Origin: CAYYSY01 sp964474355
Lineage (GTDB): Bacteria > Myxococcota_A > UBA9160 > UBA4427
Assembly (NCBI GenBank): GCA_964474355.1
Contig: CAYYSY010000131.1
Span: forward strand, 1 to 5,162
DNA: 5,162 nucleotides
Reading direction: 5' to 3'
Both the position numbers and the translations under genes were made by a program. The notes beneath the pieces are model-generated. The model saw nothing but the letters and a program-made list of their open reading frames with translations, did no database searches and was not told where the DNA came from. This document shows positions 5,025-5,162 of this stretch, piece after piece; position 1 is the stretch's first letter; the number at the start of each line of letters is the position of its first letter.

Positions 5025-5162
5025 TCAGTCGGGTGCGGGGGCGCCCGGCGCCGGAAGCCAACGCCCGCGCACGTCGAGCCCCGGCCCCTCACCGGCGCGC
5101 TGCTCTCGCTCGGATGCCCCGATCTCCACGCCCACCACGCGCGGCCAGTGCCCCGGCTCGGC
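5025..5162 (-). CDS. C-terminal end of an unrecognised protein (partial)
   Basis: An open minus-strand frame enters from the right edge and stops at TGA 5025-5027, giving 45 visible residues that include GHWPRVVGVEIG and end in a Pro/Ala-rich tail. Third codon positions are mostly G or C, as in its neighbours. The stop sits right beside a hairpin, as expected for a real gene end. The family cannot be recognised from this fragment, and a chance open frame is possible in DNA of this composition. Confidence 0.45.
   Translation of the reverse strand, partial: AEPGHWPRVVGVEIGASEREQRAGEGPGLDVRGRWLPAPGAPAPD

Overview
This is a GC-rich bacterial window (bias clearest at third codon positions) holding six well-supported protein genes or gene ends, plus one probable partial gene at the right edge. 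Gene content points to a Myxococcota- or Deltaproteobacteria-like organism: a secreted trypsin-like protease with Asp/Cys 'DGxDxDGDG' repeats and a C-terminal membrane anchor, a LabA-like NYN/LOTUS protein, a RhlG-like SDR, and two ECF sigma factors. This lineage guess rests on gene flavour only. No tRNA, rRNA, CRISPR array, transposase or phage gene is visible.

Layout. Positions 2-715 (+) are the C-terminal part of a secreted S1 serine protease. It converges, with a 15-bp gap, on a NYN-domain putative RNase with a C-terminal OST-HTH/LOTUS domain (731-1663, -). Upstream of that gene is a 196-bp spacer with seven copies of a 7-bp tandem repeat and a hairpin at the stop codon of the next gene, an SDR oxidoreductase (1860-2630, -, GTG start). 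A divergent 262-bp spacer, carrying a 36-bp tandem repeat that runs into the ribosome binding site and start codon, leads to an ECF sigma factor of the TIGR02999 type (2893-3480, +). This converges, 17 bp apart, on a second, RpoE-like ECF sigma factor (3498-4169, -). A divergent 256-bp region with repeated GATTCG-type motifs separates the latter from a two-helix membrane protein with a C-terminal SHOCT domain (4426-5001, +). The last 138 bp look like the C-terminal end of a minus-strand gene.

The genes do not form one obvious operon: neighbouring pairs are mostly convergent or divergent. The main regulatory themes are the tail-to-tail ECF sigma pair and the divergent ECF/SHOCT pair. No anti-sigma factor with a recognisable zinc-binding domain and no Ser/Thr kinase is present, so what controls either sigma factor is not shown here. 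I do not see a clear new multi-gene system. The most unusual elements are repeat-based: the 19-triplet xEK linker of the NYN protein, the 7-bp repeat in front of it, and the duplicated translation-start region of the first ECF gene.
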